Shown here: positions 20,685-29,752 of the stretch, in pieces
Layout: the number at the start of each line of letters is the position of its first letter
How positions within the stretch are numbered: the first letter of the stretch is position 1
Assembly (NCBI RefSeq): GCF_008711465.1
Contig: NZ_VXKQ01000007.1
Span: 1 to 64,000 of the forward strand
DNA length: 64,000 nucleotides
Reading direction: 5' to 3'
Source of the DNA: Francisella sp. SYW-9
GTDB lineage: Bacteria > Pseudomonadota > Gammaproteobacteria > Francisellales > Francisellaceae
Notes under the pieces: generated by a model
What the model was told of the DNA's origin: nothing
Databases searched by the model: none
The model's input: only the letters and a program-made list of their open reading frames with translations
Made by a program: the position numbers and the translations under genes

Positions 20685-20751
20685 AACTATTTCCTTAATT
20701 TTATTAATGTACTAACAATACCATTTATATGACTAAAAAATCAATATTTTA

Positions 20752-22164
20752 TTACATATTACGAATTTGTTTTAAGCTTTGCTCAAAGAGTATTTGCCCA
20801 TTTTCATAATATGTCTTTAGCTGACTTTGTGGATGATACTCTCCCAAAGAATAATTTTGGTCTAATTTAATTGTTTTATAGTCACCATTTTGATCTTTTA
20901 TAAGATCTAGACGACCCTCTTTTGATTTTTTAGATAAATCAGTAACAGGTTCTTTCTTAACTCCGGAAATAGTATCCGCTCTTCTAATAGCAGAACATTT
21001 AATCGCAAATTTAAAACTATCTCTATTAATAGAAGATTCAAAATTTCCTTGCAACAATGCTCCACCCATACCAAAGGCAATATTTTCAGCTGAAAAACCA
21101 TTTTCTTTCATAGCATTTAAGATCTTTTTGGCTAAGCTAATACTCACACCATCACCTTGAATCAAAGCAACTTTTTCTAACACTTTATAGCCTTTTAAAT
21201 TAGTTATGCTACCATATGCTTTCTCAAGTTCTTTTAATGCATAGATAATATTATCTACAGCATCACCAGAGTCCGGACGAATAACTAAGTTAGCTTTTTT
21301 TGCTTTAACTTTATCTTTTAGATCAATCCAAGTTTGAATAGCTTTTTTAAAATCCCAACTATCAGAAACACAAGCATATAAAACACTATTATCACCAAAC
21401 TGCTCTACCATATTTTCAAAAGCTTGCTTCTCGCAATCTGATCCTACACCCCAGCTAGTAATCGTTGAGTGCTCACTCGCAGGGATTGAAAAGCCTGCCA
21501 TATCTTCATTATAATACTCTTTACAAAAACGTAGTGTTGCTAAAGTATCAGTTCCTAAAAAATTAGTTAAATGAGCAGCTCCGCCAATTGCAGCAGACTC
21601 TTCTGAGGAAACTCCCCTATAACCAAAGTCATGCAACATAAAGCCAAGTTTATCAAGGCTATCTGCGGTTTCTAGGAGATATTCTTTAATAACTTTTTTA
21701 ATATTAAAACTAATAGTTGCTACAGTCGTTGGATACCATACTTTTAAAAGTAAAGTTTCTAGCATACCAGGCAACCATGCCAACTCAGCATCTGTACTTT
21801 CAATAGTCATTAAGGCATTCTTTAATGGAATCATACTTCCTTCAGCTACAGCTCTTATTCTAACTGGAAAGAAGCCGTTATGTTTTTCTATGATCCTTTC
21901 GAAACCTGATCTATAAAATGTTAAACCATGAGCTTTTACAATACTTTCAGCCTCATCTATCATTTGATACGTTAGAGGTTTAGAAAGATATTTTTTTATA
22001 TAATACTGCAAGCCAAAAAACCGCGTATAAGAACCAAGAACAGAATTTGCCGCACCACGGCTTTCTAGATAAAAGTGAAGATAATTAGTATCATCCGGAT
22101 ATTGAAAAGGATGAGAATGCTTATAACTATCAGTCATCAAAAGAATATTGCTATCACAATTCAT
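20752..22164 (-). CDS. nadV: Nicotinamide phosphoribosyltransferase (NAMPT)
   Basis: A 470-residue enzyme of the NAMPT/NAPRT superfamily, making nicotinamide mononucleotide from nicotinamide and PRPP. The N-terminal TDSYKHSHPFQYP block, HDFGYRGVSSEESAAIGGAAHL, the VSDSWDF segment and VIRPDSGD (phosphoribosyl-contact region) are typical of NAMPT. The length is near the animal and bacterial NadV range (about 465-490). In Francisella NAD salvage is known to run through NMN and an amidating NMN synthetase, so this gene fits that pathway. It begins 61 bases after the arginase-family gene; no clear Shine-Dalgarno is seen. Confidence 0.92.
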   Translation of the reverse strand: MNCDSNILLMTDSYKHSHPFQYPDDTNYLHFYLESRGAANSVLGSYTRFFGLQYYIKKYLSKPLTYQMIDEAESIVKAHGLTFYRSGFERIIEKHNGFFPVRIRAVAEGSMIPLKNALMTIESTDAELAWLPGMLETLLLKVWYPTTVATISFNIKKVIKEYLLETADSLDKLGFMLHDFGYRGVSSEESAAIGGAAHLTNFLGTDTLATLRFCKEYYNEDMAGFSIPASEHSTITSWGVGSDCEKQAFENMVEQFGDNSVLYACVSDSWDFKKAIQTWIDLKDKVKAKKANLVIRPDSGDAVDNIIYALKELEKAYGSITNLKGYKVLEKVALIQGDGVSISLAKKILNAMKENGFSAENIAFGMGGALLQGNFESSINRDSFKFAIKCSAIRRADTISGVKKEPVTDLSKKSKEGRLDLIKDQNGDYKTIKLDQNYSLGEYHPQSQLKTYYENGQILFEQSLKQIRNM

Positions 22165-22225
22165 TAGGATGATAAGTTTGTAGAGATTTAATAAATATAA
22201 TATTAACAGAAGTTTTGTATATAAA

Positions 22226-23095
22226 CTATTTTTGTGGAAGATTTTTTATGCTACTTTCTACCAACCTTAGTAGTTTTGTCATATAGTTTAGAGATACTTT
22301 AGTTTTGTCAATTAAAGGATTATATTCAGCAACCTCAAAACATACTAAACTATGGAAATTTATTTTTTCGATAGTCTTATAAAATACTTGTGGATCTATA
22401 CCATTCTCAACAGGCGTACCTACAGCATCAAGATTAGTTGGATCTAATCCATCTAAATCAAAACTAATACCAACATTACCTTCTGTTGCTCTCTCTAGAC
22501 GTTCAAATTCTTGTAAAAATAAATCTTCAAAATTTCTATCAGTTAAATCTGATTGATAATAAACCTTAACACCTAATTTTTCTAAAAGTTCTCTTTCAGG
22601 TTGCTCATACGAACGAATCCCAAAAAATACAATATTCTCAGGCTTTAATTTAGGATTTTTATTAAGAATACTTTTTAGCTCTTCATAACCATAACCCAAA
22701 AGATGAGCTACAGGCATACCATGAATATTTCCCGTATCAGAAGTATCTGGTCTATGACTATCCATATGAGCATCTATCCAGATTAGACCTAAATCCTTCT
22801 TTTGATCTTTTAAGTAATCATAAACACCACTCCATGTAGCTATCGCACATGAATGATCACCACCAAGAGCTAAAGGGAATTTACCTTCATTAAGAGTTTC
22901 TGATACTTTTTTAGCAATCTTGCTAAAATATTTACTCATCGTCTCTACTTCTGCTCTACCACCAATATAATTATAAATCTGAGCATCTATTCTTCTATCT
23001 TTAAGCTCATTTAGAAGAGTATAAGGAGCTCTACCGCACCCTATTTCTCTACCAGCATTACCAATTCCAATACCAATAGCTTCTACTTTTTTCAT
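22226..23095 (-). CDS. rocF: Arginase/agmatinase-family ureohydrolase (likely arginase)
   Basis: A 289-residue ureohydrolase with all Mn-binding motifs: GGDHS (about residue 100), WIDAHMDSH, and SFDLDGLDP. The N-terminal GIGIGNAGREIGCG and the length match RocF-type arginases (about 300) better than agmatinases. Directly upstream on the same strand is ornithine cyclodeaminase (25-base gap), so the pair would convert arginine to ornithine plus urea and then to proline plus ammonia. A strong AAAGGAG Shine-Dalgarno precedes the ATG. Formimidoylglutamase cannot be excluded from motifs alone. Confidence 0.85.
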   Translation of the reverse strand: MKKVEAIGIGIGNAGREIGCGRAPYTLLNELKDRRIDAQIYNYIGGRAEVETMSKYFSKIAKKVSETLNEGKFPLALGGDHSCAIATWSGVYDYLKDQKKDLGLIWIDAHMDSHRPDTSDTGNIHGMPVAHLLGYGYEELKSILNKNPKLKPENIVFFGIRSYEQPERELLEKLGVKVYYQSDLTDRNFEDLFLQEFERLERATEGNVGISFDLDGLDPTNLDAVGTPVENGIDPQVFYKTIEKINFHSLVCFEVAEYNPLIDKTKVSLNYMTKLLRLVESSIKNLPQK

Positions 23096-23120
23096 TAAAA
23101 TCTCCTTTTAAAACCTAAAC

Positions 23121-24137
23121 TTATAATGCCGAAAATAAATTTTTTGGATCTTTTATCGGTGGGACCATATCCATTTGACTACCAATATCATACCTTTCAG
23201 CTAAATCTAAAGTTAGGCGTAAAGCTGAGAAATCTTCTACGGCAAAACCAACAGAATCATAAATAGTAATCTCATCATCATTCTCACGCCCCTTCTTCTT
23301 ACCTGTTAAGATTTCCCAGACTTCTGCATGTAAAACTTTTTCAACCTCTTGAGGAGATAAGTTTTGTATTTCACCTTCAATCATTGATTGTTCTTTATAT
23401 TCAACTACTACTTTACCTCTAAAGAGAATACTCATATCTAGTTCTGTCTTACCAGGACAATCGCCACCTAGACCACTAATATGCACACCTTCTTTAACCC
23501 AGTCATTTTCAATAACAACAGCATGAAGTTTACAAGCAGTACAAACGACTATAATGTCAGCATCTTGGCAAGCCTCTTTAGCACTATCACATGCTACAAA
23601 CTTAAGATCTACATCTTTCATATTATTAGCATATTTTTTCATAGCTTCAGGATCTGTATCATAGTATTTAACTGTATCTATAGGTCGTATTAACTTATGG
23701 GCTAATGTTTGGAACTCACTTTGTGCTCCTGTTCCGATCAATGCCATAGTTTTACTATCTTTACGAGCAAGATAATCAGTTGCCAAAACAGTAGCCGCAG
23801 CTGTTCTTAAAGCAGTAAGAACAGTCATTTCAGATATTAACAAAGGATAGCCATATTTAATTTCATTTAGCTGACCAGTTGCTACAACAGTCTGCTTGCC
23901 ATCAAAAGGGTTTGCTGGATGTCCATTAACACACTTGTAAGTAAAAAGCTTATTATCCGCTGTTGGCATAAGCTCTAATACACCACCTGGTACATGAGCA
24001 GCATACCTAGGAGATTTATCAAACTCATTCCATCTGACAAAATCTTCTTTTGTATAATCTACAAGGTCTTTTATGAAATTGTTAAACCCATGTTTTTCTA
24101 CTATTTTAGCCATATCTTGGACTGATAAAATTCTCAT
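23121..24137 (-). CDS. Ornithine cyclodeaminase family (mu-crystallin-like) enzyme
   Basis: A 338-residue NAD-dependent ornithine cyclodeaminase-family protein. The Rossmann motif GTGAQSEFQ follows the AATVLATDYLARKDSKTMALI segment, and the GGDCPGKTELD motif carries the catalytic Asp of the family. I place the start at ATG 24137 rather than an upstream TTG at 24149, because TTTGGAG stands just before the ATG as Shine-Dalgarno. Expected reaction: L-ornithine to L-proline and ammonia. Neighbouring arginase supports this; other members reduce imino acids, so the substrate is inferred. The 274-base upstream region contains only AT-rich sequence. Confidence 0.85.
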   Translation of the reverse strand: MRILSVQDMAKIVEKHGFNNFIKDLVDYTKEDFVRWNEFDKSPRYAAHVPGGVLELMPTADNKLFTYKCVNGHPANPFDGKQTVVATGQLNEIKYGYPLLISEMTVLTALRTAAATVLATDYLARKDSKTMALIGTGAQSEFQTLAHKLIRPIDTVKYYDTDPEAMKKYANNMKDVDLKFVACDSAKEACQDADIIVVCTACKLHAVVIENDWVKEGVHISGLGGDCPGKTELDMSILFRGKVVVEYKEQSMIEGEIQNLSPQEVEKVLHAEVWEILTGKKKGRENDDEITIYDSVGFAVEDFSALRLTLDLAERYDIGSQMDMVPPIKDPKNLFSAL

Positions 24138-24411
24138 ACTTTTCTCCAAAAATATTTTTTTACTTTTATATTTGTTTAAGTTTTAGAAAGTTTAATTTGC
24201 AAAGCACTAGACTATTGTATTTGATCAAAAGACACAACAAACCTCTTCGCAAATTCAGCTTCAGATAAAGGTTAAGCTTATAACTTTCTTATTCCGAATA
24301 AAGAAATAATGTTTAACTTTATTATACTTCTAAGATAATTTAAAGGTAAAGTTAAAAAATAGCACTATTTATTAGAAGTTTTTATAGTTTTAATAAAAAA
24401 TTTAACCAGAC

Positions 24412-25794
24412 TTATAATACTCCATTAAATAAAACTTTCTCAAACTTTTGCTCTTTAACAACCCAAACTAAAGTAACTCTTTGAGGTTTAACTGAAACCT
24501 TTTGTGTTTTATTGCCAATCTTTATAGTATATAGGCCTTGATCTAGATCTGTTGAGTATAGATCAACACTTCTTGGTAAAAGGTTCCAACTTCTTTGATC
24601 TGCTTGAGTAGTAGCTAAGTTATATATCGAAGTTCCTATAGCTGCTAAAGCTCCATAATCACCTGATGCTTTTATAGCAGCAACAGACATTGTTGTCTTT
24701 GCTATCAATCGTAATATTTCACGAGTAACAATCATAGCATACCTATCAGATAATGATTTTGCTGCCATAGCTGTTGTATCAACCAATAAAGCAGTCTGAC
24801 CCTGTGTAATTTCTTTATCATTTTTATACACAACTACATTAGCAGGTCTTCCTAAACTATAAGGTGCATAATATGGTAATGAAATCTTTTGTACGCCTGC
24901 ATATTGGACAAATATAATAATTGGTAGATCAAACTTCTGGATTGGTTCAACCCAGCCATTTTCATATATTACAACAAGTTTACCTTGCCCTTTTTTATAA
25001 ACAGATCCTCCTTGATCAAATGCTTTATGTATCTGTGCATAATCTTTTTGAACATAGGGATTATCAGGAATAATACGCAATGCATTTCTCATTGAAAGAT
25101 TAGCATTGTTTAAATTTGTATCATATGATTGATAGATAATAGCCGCCAAATAATAGCCAAAACCATTTTCGTAAGAATTGCTAACTTTATTAGCAATATT
25201 ATATAGTTGCCTATATTGTTTTGAGCTTGATAAATCCGAGTAGACTTTATTAGAATTAACATGATTATAGTTACTTAAATTAGCATTATTTGATAAGCTT
25301 TTTGATTCAAAAGTTGCATATTGTGCATATGAAAGGTTTCTAATACTTACTGCAGCATTTTCAAGATCATGCTTCATCAAATAGTTAAGAGCCTGATAAG
25401 CATATAAAAAAGTTACCTCATAATCAGGTATATAATAATATAGTTCTCTATCACTTGTTAATGTTGCTTGAGCATCTTTTAAAATATTCCTAACTCTAAT
25501 CTTTGCTTCAAATTCTGATTTAGAAACATAATCTGTAGCTTTTGAGTATTTATATAAAGATATACGATCATTTTTTAGTAGCTGCTCAAACCTACCAGTT
25601 TCTAAATAATCCAGAGATTCATTTATACCACTATTATTAAAGTTTTCTAAAAAGCGTGCTTCTATCATTCTAGGATGATTTTCATCAATACTTTGTTTTA
25701 CTTTAGCCATTTGATGAGGATGACTACCACTAAAAGTAGCACAGCTAGATACCGCTAAACATAAAGAACTTATTAGATAATGTTTAAACTTCAT
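24412..25794 (-). CDS. COG3014-like lipoprotein with TPR-like N-terminal region
   Basis: A 460-residue predicted lipoprotein. A basic start and hydrophobic segment lead to VSSC, a lipobox with the lipidated Cys at about residue 18. Residues about 40-250 are helical and repeat-like (FLYAYQALNYLMKHDLENA, YLAAIIYQSYD), resembling TPR-type repeats. The C-terminal half contains a strand-rich domain (VVIYENGWVEPIQKFDLP) and a hydrophobic AIKASGDYGALAAIG segment. I associate this architecture with the COG3014 family of uncharacterised outer-membrane-associated proteins. Its ATG overlaps the preceding CsgG-like gene by 11 bases, which argues for coupled translation; it is the last gene of the four-gene operon. 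Confidence 0.75.
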   Translation of the reverse strand: MKFKHYLISSLCLAVSSCATFSGSHPHQMAKVKQSIDENHPRMIEARFLENFNNSGINESLDYLETGRFEQLLKNDRISLYKYSKATDYVSKSEFEAKIRVRNILKDAQATLTSDRELYYYIPDYEVTFLYAYQALNYLMKHDLENAAVSIRNLSYAQYATFESKSLSNNANLSNYNHVNSNKVYSDLSSSKQYRQLYNIANKVSNSYENGFGYYLAAIIYQSYDTNLNNANLSMRNALRIIPDNPYVQKDYAQIHKAFDQGGSVYKKGQGKLVVIYENGWVEPIQKFDLPIIIFVQYAGVQKISLPYYAPYSLGRPANVVVYKNDKEITQGQTALLVDTTAMAAKSLSDRYAMIVTREILRLIAKTTMSVAAIKASGDYGALAAIGTSIYNLATTQADQRSWNLLPRSVDLYSTDLDQGLYTIKIGNKTQKVSVKPQRVTLVWVVKEQKFEKVLFNGVL

Positions 25795-26767
25795 TATTTG
25801 ATTTTGTTAAATATGCACGTAAACCTTTGTAGATTTTTGTTAAGCTACCATCAATCACGACGCCTATAGAATATTTAGGCATTATATCTGTAATTCTTAC
25901 TTTAGCTAAAACTTTACCATCTAATACGATATGTTGACCTGTAGCTGGGTCTATTGTAACGCCTCCTTCTTGACGAACTTCATAAACATTGCCTTTAATA
26001 ACCCTGTTACCACCTTGATTAAAGTATACTTCTCCATCATCTACTTTTAACACTTGTAAAGGATAGATAGCACCTACAACCTGGTCAGATATAATTTTAC
26101 CAAACCTCTTCCCAAGGTAGTTTAATAGCTCAAAGTAATTACCATTATTCGATTCAACATATTGATTAGCAATATTTGCTGGAACATTTATTGTAACAAC
26201 ATTTGACCATTTGACTTCCATAGTTGCTAACTCTACTACCCTATATGCGATACTTGCTGATACATGATATGATGTAAATTTCTGGCCATAATATGTAGTA
26301 TGCTTTTTAGTTATACTTAAGCCTAAGATATCTCCAGTAAGTATAAAATCAGCTCCTATTTTCTTATTAAGCTTATTTTTCTCATTATCTGTGTCAGAGT
26401 TCATTATTCTTTGAGTTTCTCTCTCATAAGCTTCTTGATCTTTAGCATCACGATTCGAAACCCTAAACTTACGCGACTGAGTGATTTGTGCAATTATAAT
26501 ATTATTTAAGCCATCTTGTAATTGTCTCACTCCCATATTAGCAGCTCTAATCTTAGCGTTATGAGCATCAAATGGCAAAATTGCTATCTTAAACATATTT
26601 AATTTATTACGCTCATCTACTCCTTTATATTTAGTAGAGCTACCAGAAACAACATTAGTACTACCTGAGCTCATAGCAGAACTGCCTGAAGCAGCAACTG
26701 TTGCAAAAGCTACTGATGAATATAAGAAAATAGATAATGCTAAGAAAGAAATTAGAGTTTTTTTCAT
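25784..26767 (-). CDS. Exported CsgG/LpoB-fold-like protein of a four-gene envelope operon
   Basis: A 327-residue protein with a cleavable signal peptide (hydrophobic 4-22, AFA cleavage) and no lipobox Cys. Residues about 55-215 read like the CsgG/LpoB fold: KIAILPFDA, a helix ending in RKFRVSNRD, then GADFILTGDI and YRVVELATMEVKW. The C-terminal third (from PLQVLKVDDGEVYF) is a separate strand-rich domain. The Ser/Gly-rich stretch after the signal peptide looks like a linker. It starts 9 bases after the preceding gene and overlaps the following lipoprotein gene. Exact function unknown; a periplasmic partner of the LpoB-like lipoprotein is the inference. Confidence 0.7.
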   Translation of the reverse strand: MKKTLISFLALSIFLYSSVAFATVAASGSSAMSSGSTNVVSGSSTKYKGVDERNKLNMFKIAILPFDAHNAKIRAANMGVRQLQDGLNNIIIAQITQSRKFRVSNRDAKDQEAYERETQRIMNSDTDNEKNKLNKKIGADFILTGDILGLSITKKHTTYYGQKFTSYHVSASIAYRVVELATMEVKWSNVVTINVPANIANQYVESNNGNYFELLNYLGKRFGKIISDQVVGAIYPLQVLKVDDGEVYFNQGGNRVIKGNVYEVRQEGGVTIDPATGQHIVLDGKVLAKVRITDIMPKYSIGVVIDGSLTKIYKGLRAYLTKSNNEV

Positions 26768-26776
26768 TTTAAAACC

Positions 26777-28252
26777 TTAAAACTGATTTAGATATTTATT
26801 ATCATCACTTTGTCTAATAATGATTTTTCCATCTAAAGAGCTAGAAGCTGATGATGATTTTGCGTGTTTTTTACGATATTCATCATAGTTAAAGTTTTTG
26901 ATTTTATTAGCTGTTGCTACTTGTTTAGGATCCCACTTAAGAACAATCCCATAAACTGTATTTTTTGTACTTGGTAATTGGTAACGCCATTTTTTTACTG
27001 TTTTAAGACCAACAATATCTAGATTTGCTTTAGTTTTATAGTAAGTCGATAAAGTTTTCTCAATATCTGTAGCATCTATTCTACGTGTTTGCTCTGTTTT
27101 AGTATTTTTTGCTAATGTGCTAGAAATATCTTCAGACATTGTTAATGCCTCTTTTGTCGACATTTGTCCTGCTATCAAAGTAACAAGATTTGCCCTTGCC
27201 ATAATAGCAGCTTGCTTATATCCATAATTACCTGATGATACACCTTGAATATTAGGGCCATTATATGAGCCTTGACCATAAGATAAAATATATGGCTTAT
27301 TATCTTTACCAAAGCCCACTCTAATACCATAATCTCCCATCATATCCTCACCAGTTTTATCTTTATATAAAGCTGATGGTGACTCACCGCCCTTACCAAC
27401 TATTACTGGCTCGTTACCATGTTTAATATCTTCGAACATTCCTTTGATTTTCGCTGAGTAAATAACAACCACGCCAATTGCTGCGTTACCATTTTTCTCA
27501 ACAACAAAAGTCTTGATAGGGAGTAAGCCAGATAAGTTCCCAAAACCTGTTGTTAAACTTTTTATTGTCATTTGTTGACTTAAAAGAGCTTTTTTCTTTT
27601 CTGAAACTGATGTGAAACTATTTGGATCTAAACCTTGTTTTTTAAGTTGTTTATTTAATTTTGCTTCTTCAAGAGCTTTTTTCTTGGCATCAATAGCTGC
27701 TTGAGTACCCTCTTTAGGTTTATCTGAATCAGTATTTATCTCGTTTGCCCCTGTACCTTGAGTACTATCAACGCTAAAACTCTTATCAACTTTAGTATTT
27801 GCAGAAATAAATGATATATAATCAGCTTGGGCTTTTATTAGAGCTTTTTCAAAAGCCATTTGTGCACTATCAACATAGTTTGAATTTGTTTGATTTACAG
27901 ATGCTACTCCAATAGCTGAGCCAACATACTCATACTTATCTCTTAAATCATCTTGATCTATGTAGCCTTCCATCATATCACTTAGGATTTGTTCAGCAGA
28001 TCTACTATCAACATCAGCATTTTCTGCAACAAATGGCGCTGAATTAGCAGAAATCCCATTATTTAGAGTAGTTATATCTGTGCTCATATCAGCTTTTGAT
28101 TGCTGTTGCGTTGGAGAATTTTTAGCTAAAGAAACTTTTTGTGATGATCCTGAACTCGACACATTAGTCTTTTGAGCATTAGAATCTTCAGCAAATAAAG
28201 GGCTAACTATTAATGATGAAGCTATTAATGAAGCTATAATTTTCTTTTTCAT
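26777..28252 (-). CDS. Large exported protein of unknown function (DUF6844-like)
   Basis: A 491-residue protein with a clear signal peptide (MKKKIIASLIASSLIVSPLFA), then a Ser/Gln-rich low-complexity segment to about residue 70. A helical region follows (SAEQILSDMMEGYIDQDDLRD, MAFEKALIKAQADYISFISA), then a charged linker rich in Lys and Ala (about 175-215) and a C-terminal domain with KTFVVEKNGNAAIGVVVIYSAK and a repeat of the AxxxAxANLVTLIAGQ type. I believe it corresponds to the family now called DUF6844 but cannot verify this. A TAGGAG Shine-Dalgarno precedes the ATG. It is the second gene of the operon, 25 bases after the LpoB-like gene. Confidence 0.65.
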   Translation of the reverse strand: MKKKIIASLIASSLIVSPLFAEDSNAQKTNVSSSGSSQKVSLAKNSPTQQQSKADMSTDITTLNNGISANSAPFVAENADVDSRSAEQILSDMMEGYIDQDDLRDKYEYVGSAIGVASVNQTNSNYVDSAQMAFEKALIKAQADYISFISANTKVDKSFSVDSTQGTGANEINTDSDKPKEGTQAAIDAKKKALEEAKLNKQLKKQGLDPNSFTSVSEKKKALLSQQMTIKSLTTGFGNLSGLLPIKTFVVEKNGNAAIGVVVIYSAKIKGMFEDIKHGNEPVIVGKGGESPSALYKDKTGEDMMGDYGIRVGFGKDNKPYILSYGQGSYNGPNIQGVSSGNYGYKQAAIMARANLVTLIAGQMSTKEALTMSEDISSTLAKNTKTEQTRRIDATDIEKTLSTYYKTKANLDIVGLKTVKKWRYQLPSTKNTVYGIVLKWDPKQVATANKIKNFNYDEYRKKHAKSSSASSSLDGKIIIRQSDDNKYLNQF

Positions 28253-28277
28253 ATAAATTTCTCCTATTATTCAAAAA

Positions 28278-28883
28278 CTACCAACCAAACATAGATCTAG
28301 TTTGAGATTTAAGAATTTGTTTTTCACCTTGCCATACAATTAAGTTTGTCTTTAAATCTAACATTTTCAAAGTAGCTAAGAAGTATTTTGATCTTCTATC
28401 TTTATCAACACTTACATTATTAATATCTTGGATACTGCCATACACCATGTATCTAGCCCCAATGTTATGGCCAATTCTTGTTGCAGTACTTTGATCAACC
28501 ATACCACTATTTGCTTGATAACCTAATTGTTCACGGATATTTTTAATTTGAGTCATATCTGTAACCTGGAACAATCCAGAATTTACAATTTGAGTTTGCA
28601 CAGTATTAGATAGCATTGTTGTATTAATATGCTCATTTGTTTCATTACGGATATTACTAAAGAATAAAGTAGGTGTATCCATCGCTGTAATCTTCTTAAC
28701 CCCACGTGAGTTAAGCATATTATCGGCCATCTTTTTAGTAATTGCTTGCAAATCAGTAGAGCTAAAATCTATTGATGTTGTATCTATACTATCAGGATCC
28801 TCATATGCCACTTTCGTACTACATGAATTAAGTGTAAATAATGTACCTGCACAGGCGATAGCTATTAAAAAATTTTTTTTCAT
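28278..28883 (-). CDS. LpoB-like outer-membrane lipoprotein (penicillin-binding protein activator family)
   Basis: A 201-residue predicted lipoprotein: signal peptide and lipobox LNSC (Cys at about 21). The mature domain reads like LpoB/CsgG: TPTLFFSNIRNETNEHINT, LFQVTDMTQIKNIREQLGYQ, GARYMVYGSIQDINN and LATLKMLDLKTNLIVWQGEK. LpoB in E. coli is the outer-membrane activator of PBP1b; whether this protein activates a transpeptidase is inference. It is the first gene of the four-gene operon, with a TGTTATAAT extended -10 just upstream. The Pro-rich linker of E. coli LpoB is absent here, leaving a short reach to the peptidoglycan. Confidence 0.78.
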   Translation of the reverse strand: MKKNFLIAIACAGTLFTLNSCSTKVAYEDPDSIDTTSIDFSSTDLQAITKKMADNMLNSRGVKKITAMDTPTLFFSNIRNETNEHINTTMLSNTVQTQIVNSGLFQVTDMTQIKNIREQLGYQANSGMVDQSTATRIGHNIGARYMVYGSIQDINNVSVDKDRRSKYFLATLKMLDLKTNLIVWQGEKQILKSQTRSMFGW

Positions 28884-28913
28884 ATAATTTTATTAAAAAT
28901 TACTTATACTGCG

Positions 28914-28922
28914 ATTATAACA
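28914..28922 (-). promoter_or_regulatory. Candidate extended -10 promoter of the four-gene envelope operon
   Basis: The minus strand reads TGTTATAAT (plus 28922-28914), a perfect TGnTATAAT, 30 bases upstream of the LpoB-like ATG. Transcription would begin near 28907, giving a leader of about 24 bases. No good -35 hexamer is seen. Confidence 0.5.
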
Positions 28923-29011
28923 AAAATTATTAGTAATGTTATTTATTATGAACAATAAAGATTCTGTATATTTAAAAATTTTTAAATGAAATAAGGATTA
29001 TATTAATGTAG

Positions 29012-29034
29012 AGCTTTTTTAGATATAAAAAGCT
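29012..29034 (-). terminator. AT-rich hairpin after the small exported protein gene
   Basis: AGCTTTTT (29012-29019) pairs perfectly with AAAAAGCT (29027-29034) across a 7-base loop, 19 bases downstream of the minus-strand stop at 29053. On the minus strand no long U-tract follows, so this is a weak terminator candidate for that gene. Confidence 0.4.
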
Positions 29035-29052
29035 ATTTTACTACTTATGTAT

Positions 29053-29364
29053 TTAAGATGATTGACTTACTTTATTAGTTGCTGCTTTAGTAGATGTATC
29101 TTGTTTATCTGAACTAAACATATCTTTTCTTCTATCTACACGGCGCTCTAATCTATTTTTTCTTAATGGTGATATAAACTCGCGAGATGTTCTAACATTT
29201 CCTTTTTGCGCTGCACTAGTAGCATCATTTACTTTAGCTGTTTGAGCTACTGCTGTATTACTATTTGCTGTAGCTGGTGCTTGATTACTAGTATCTGCAA
29301 AAGATACTCCACATATTAATACTGATGCTAAACTTGCTGCTGTTAGTTTTTTTAAAATACTCAT
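29053..29364 (-). CDS. Small exported protein, basic and low complexity
   Basis: A 103-residue protein. Residues 1-23 are a signal peptide (MSILKKLTAASLASVLICGVSFA). The mature part is Ala/Thr/Asn/Ser-rich, then has a strongly basic patch RKNRLERRVDRRKD (about 68-81) and a polar Ser/Thr/Lys tail. A Cys occurs in the signal region (LICGVS) but does not match a clear lipobox. An AAGGAG Shine-Dalgarno precedes the ATG. I recognise no family. Such composition suits a small periplasmic or surface protein; the Arg/Lys cluster could bind polyanions such as LPS or nucleic acid, which is only an inference. Confidence 0.7.
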   Translation of the reverse strand: MSILKKLTAASLASVLICGVSFADTSNQAPATANSNTAVAQTAKVNDATSAAQKGNVRTSREFISPLRKNRLERRVDRRKDMFSSDKQDTSTKAATNKVSQSS

Positions 29365-29752
29365 GATTTTTCTCCTTTTAACTATTCTCTAAATTCAACC
29401 TTCATTTTTTAATTGTTTTTTTTTAATTATTATTATTGTTAAATTTCAACAACAACAATAATAATACTATGATTTTTATAAATATACAAAATAGTTTATA
29501 AAATATTCAAATAAGTACATTTCAAAAAAATATTATTTAGAACTCAAAATTAATGATGTATCACTAAAATTATAAAAAGTAGAATGTCATTTTCAGGCTT
29601 GACTACAGAGTGCTGATTTAATACCTATTACCTTTTACTCATAAGACTAGAGTATTATTAAATTAATAGCATTAAAGAATACTTTTAAAACCATATTTTT
29701 GACTAAAACTCCAAAAGCCTTTAATTAATTAGTTTGATTAGAATCTATTTAG
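29365..29752. other. 388-base intergenic region, AT-rich, with one strong hairpin
   Basis: This gap separates the small exported protein gene from the methyltransferase gene, both on the minus strand, and so must contain the promoter of the former. It is very AT-rich and holds a T-tract (29415-29424) and the hairpin at 29429-29465 listed separately. I see no ORF, tRNA or known riboswitch. A small RNA cannot be excluded. Confidence 0.6.
29429..29465. repeat. 12-bp perfect inverted repeat upstream of the small exported protein gene
   Basis: ATTATTATTGTT (29429-29440) is the exact reverse complement of AACAATAATAAT (29454-29465), with a 13-base loop. It lies 65-101 bases upstream of the ATG at 29364, within the presumed leader or promoter, and a run of T precedes it on the plus strand. 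Confidence 0.6.

Noticed and set aside
24280-24305. Imperfect hairpin considered as terminator of the four-gene operon
   Set aside because: The stem has a bulge and no U-tract follows in the minus direction, so I could not support it.
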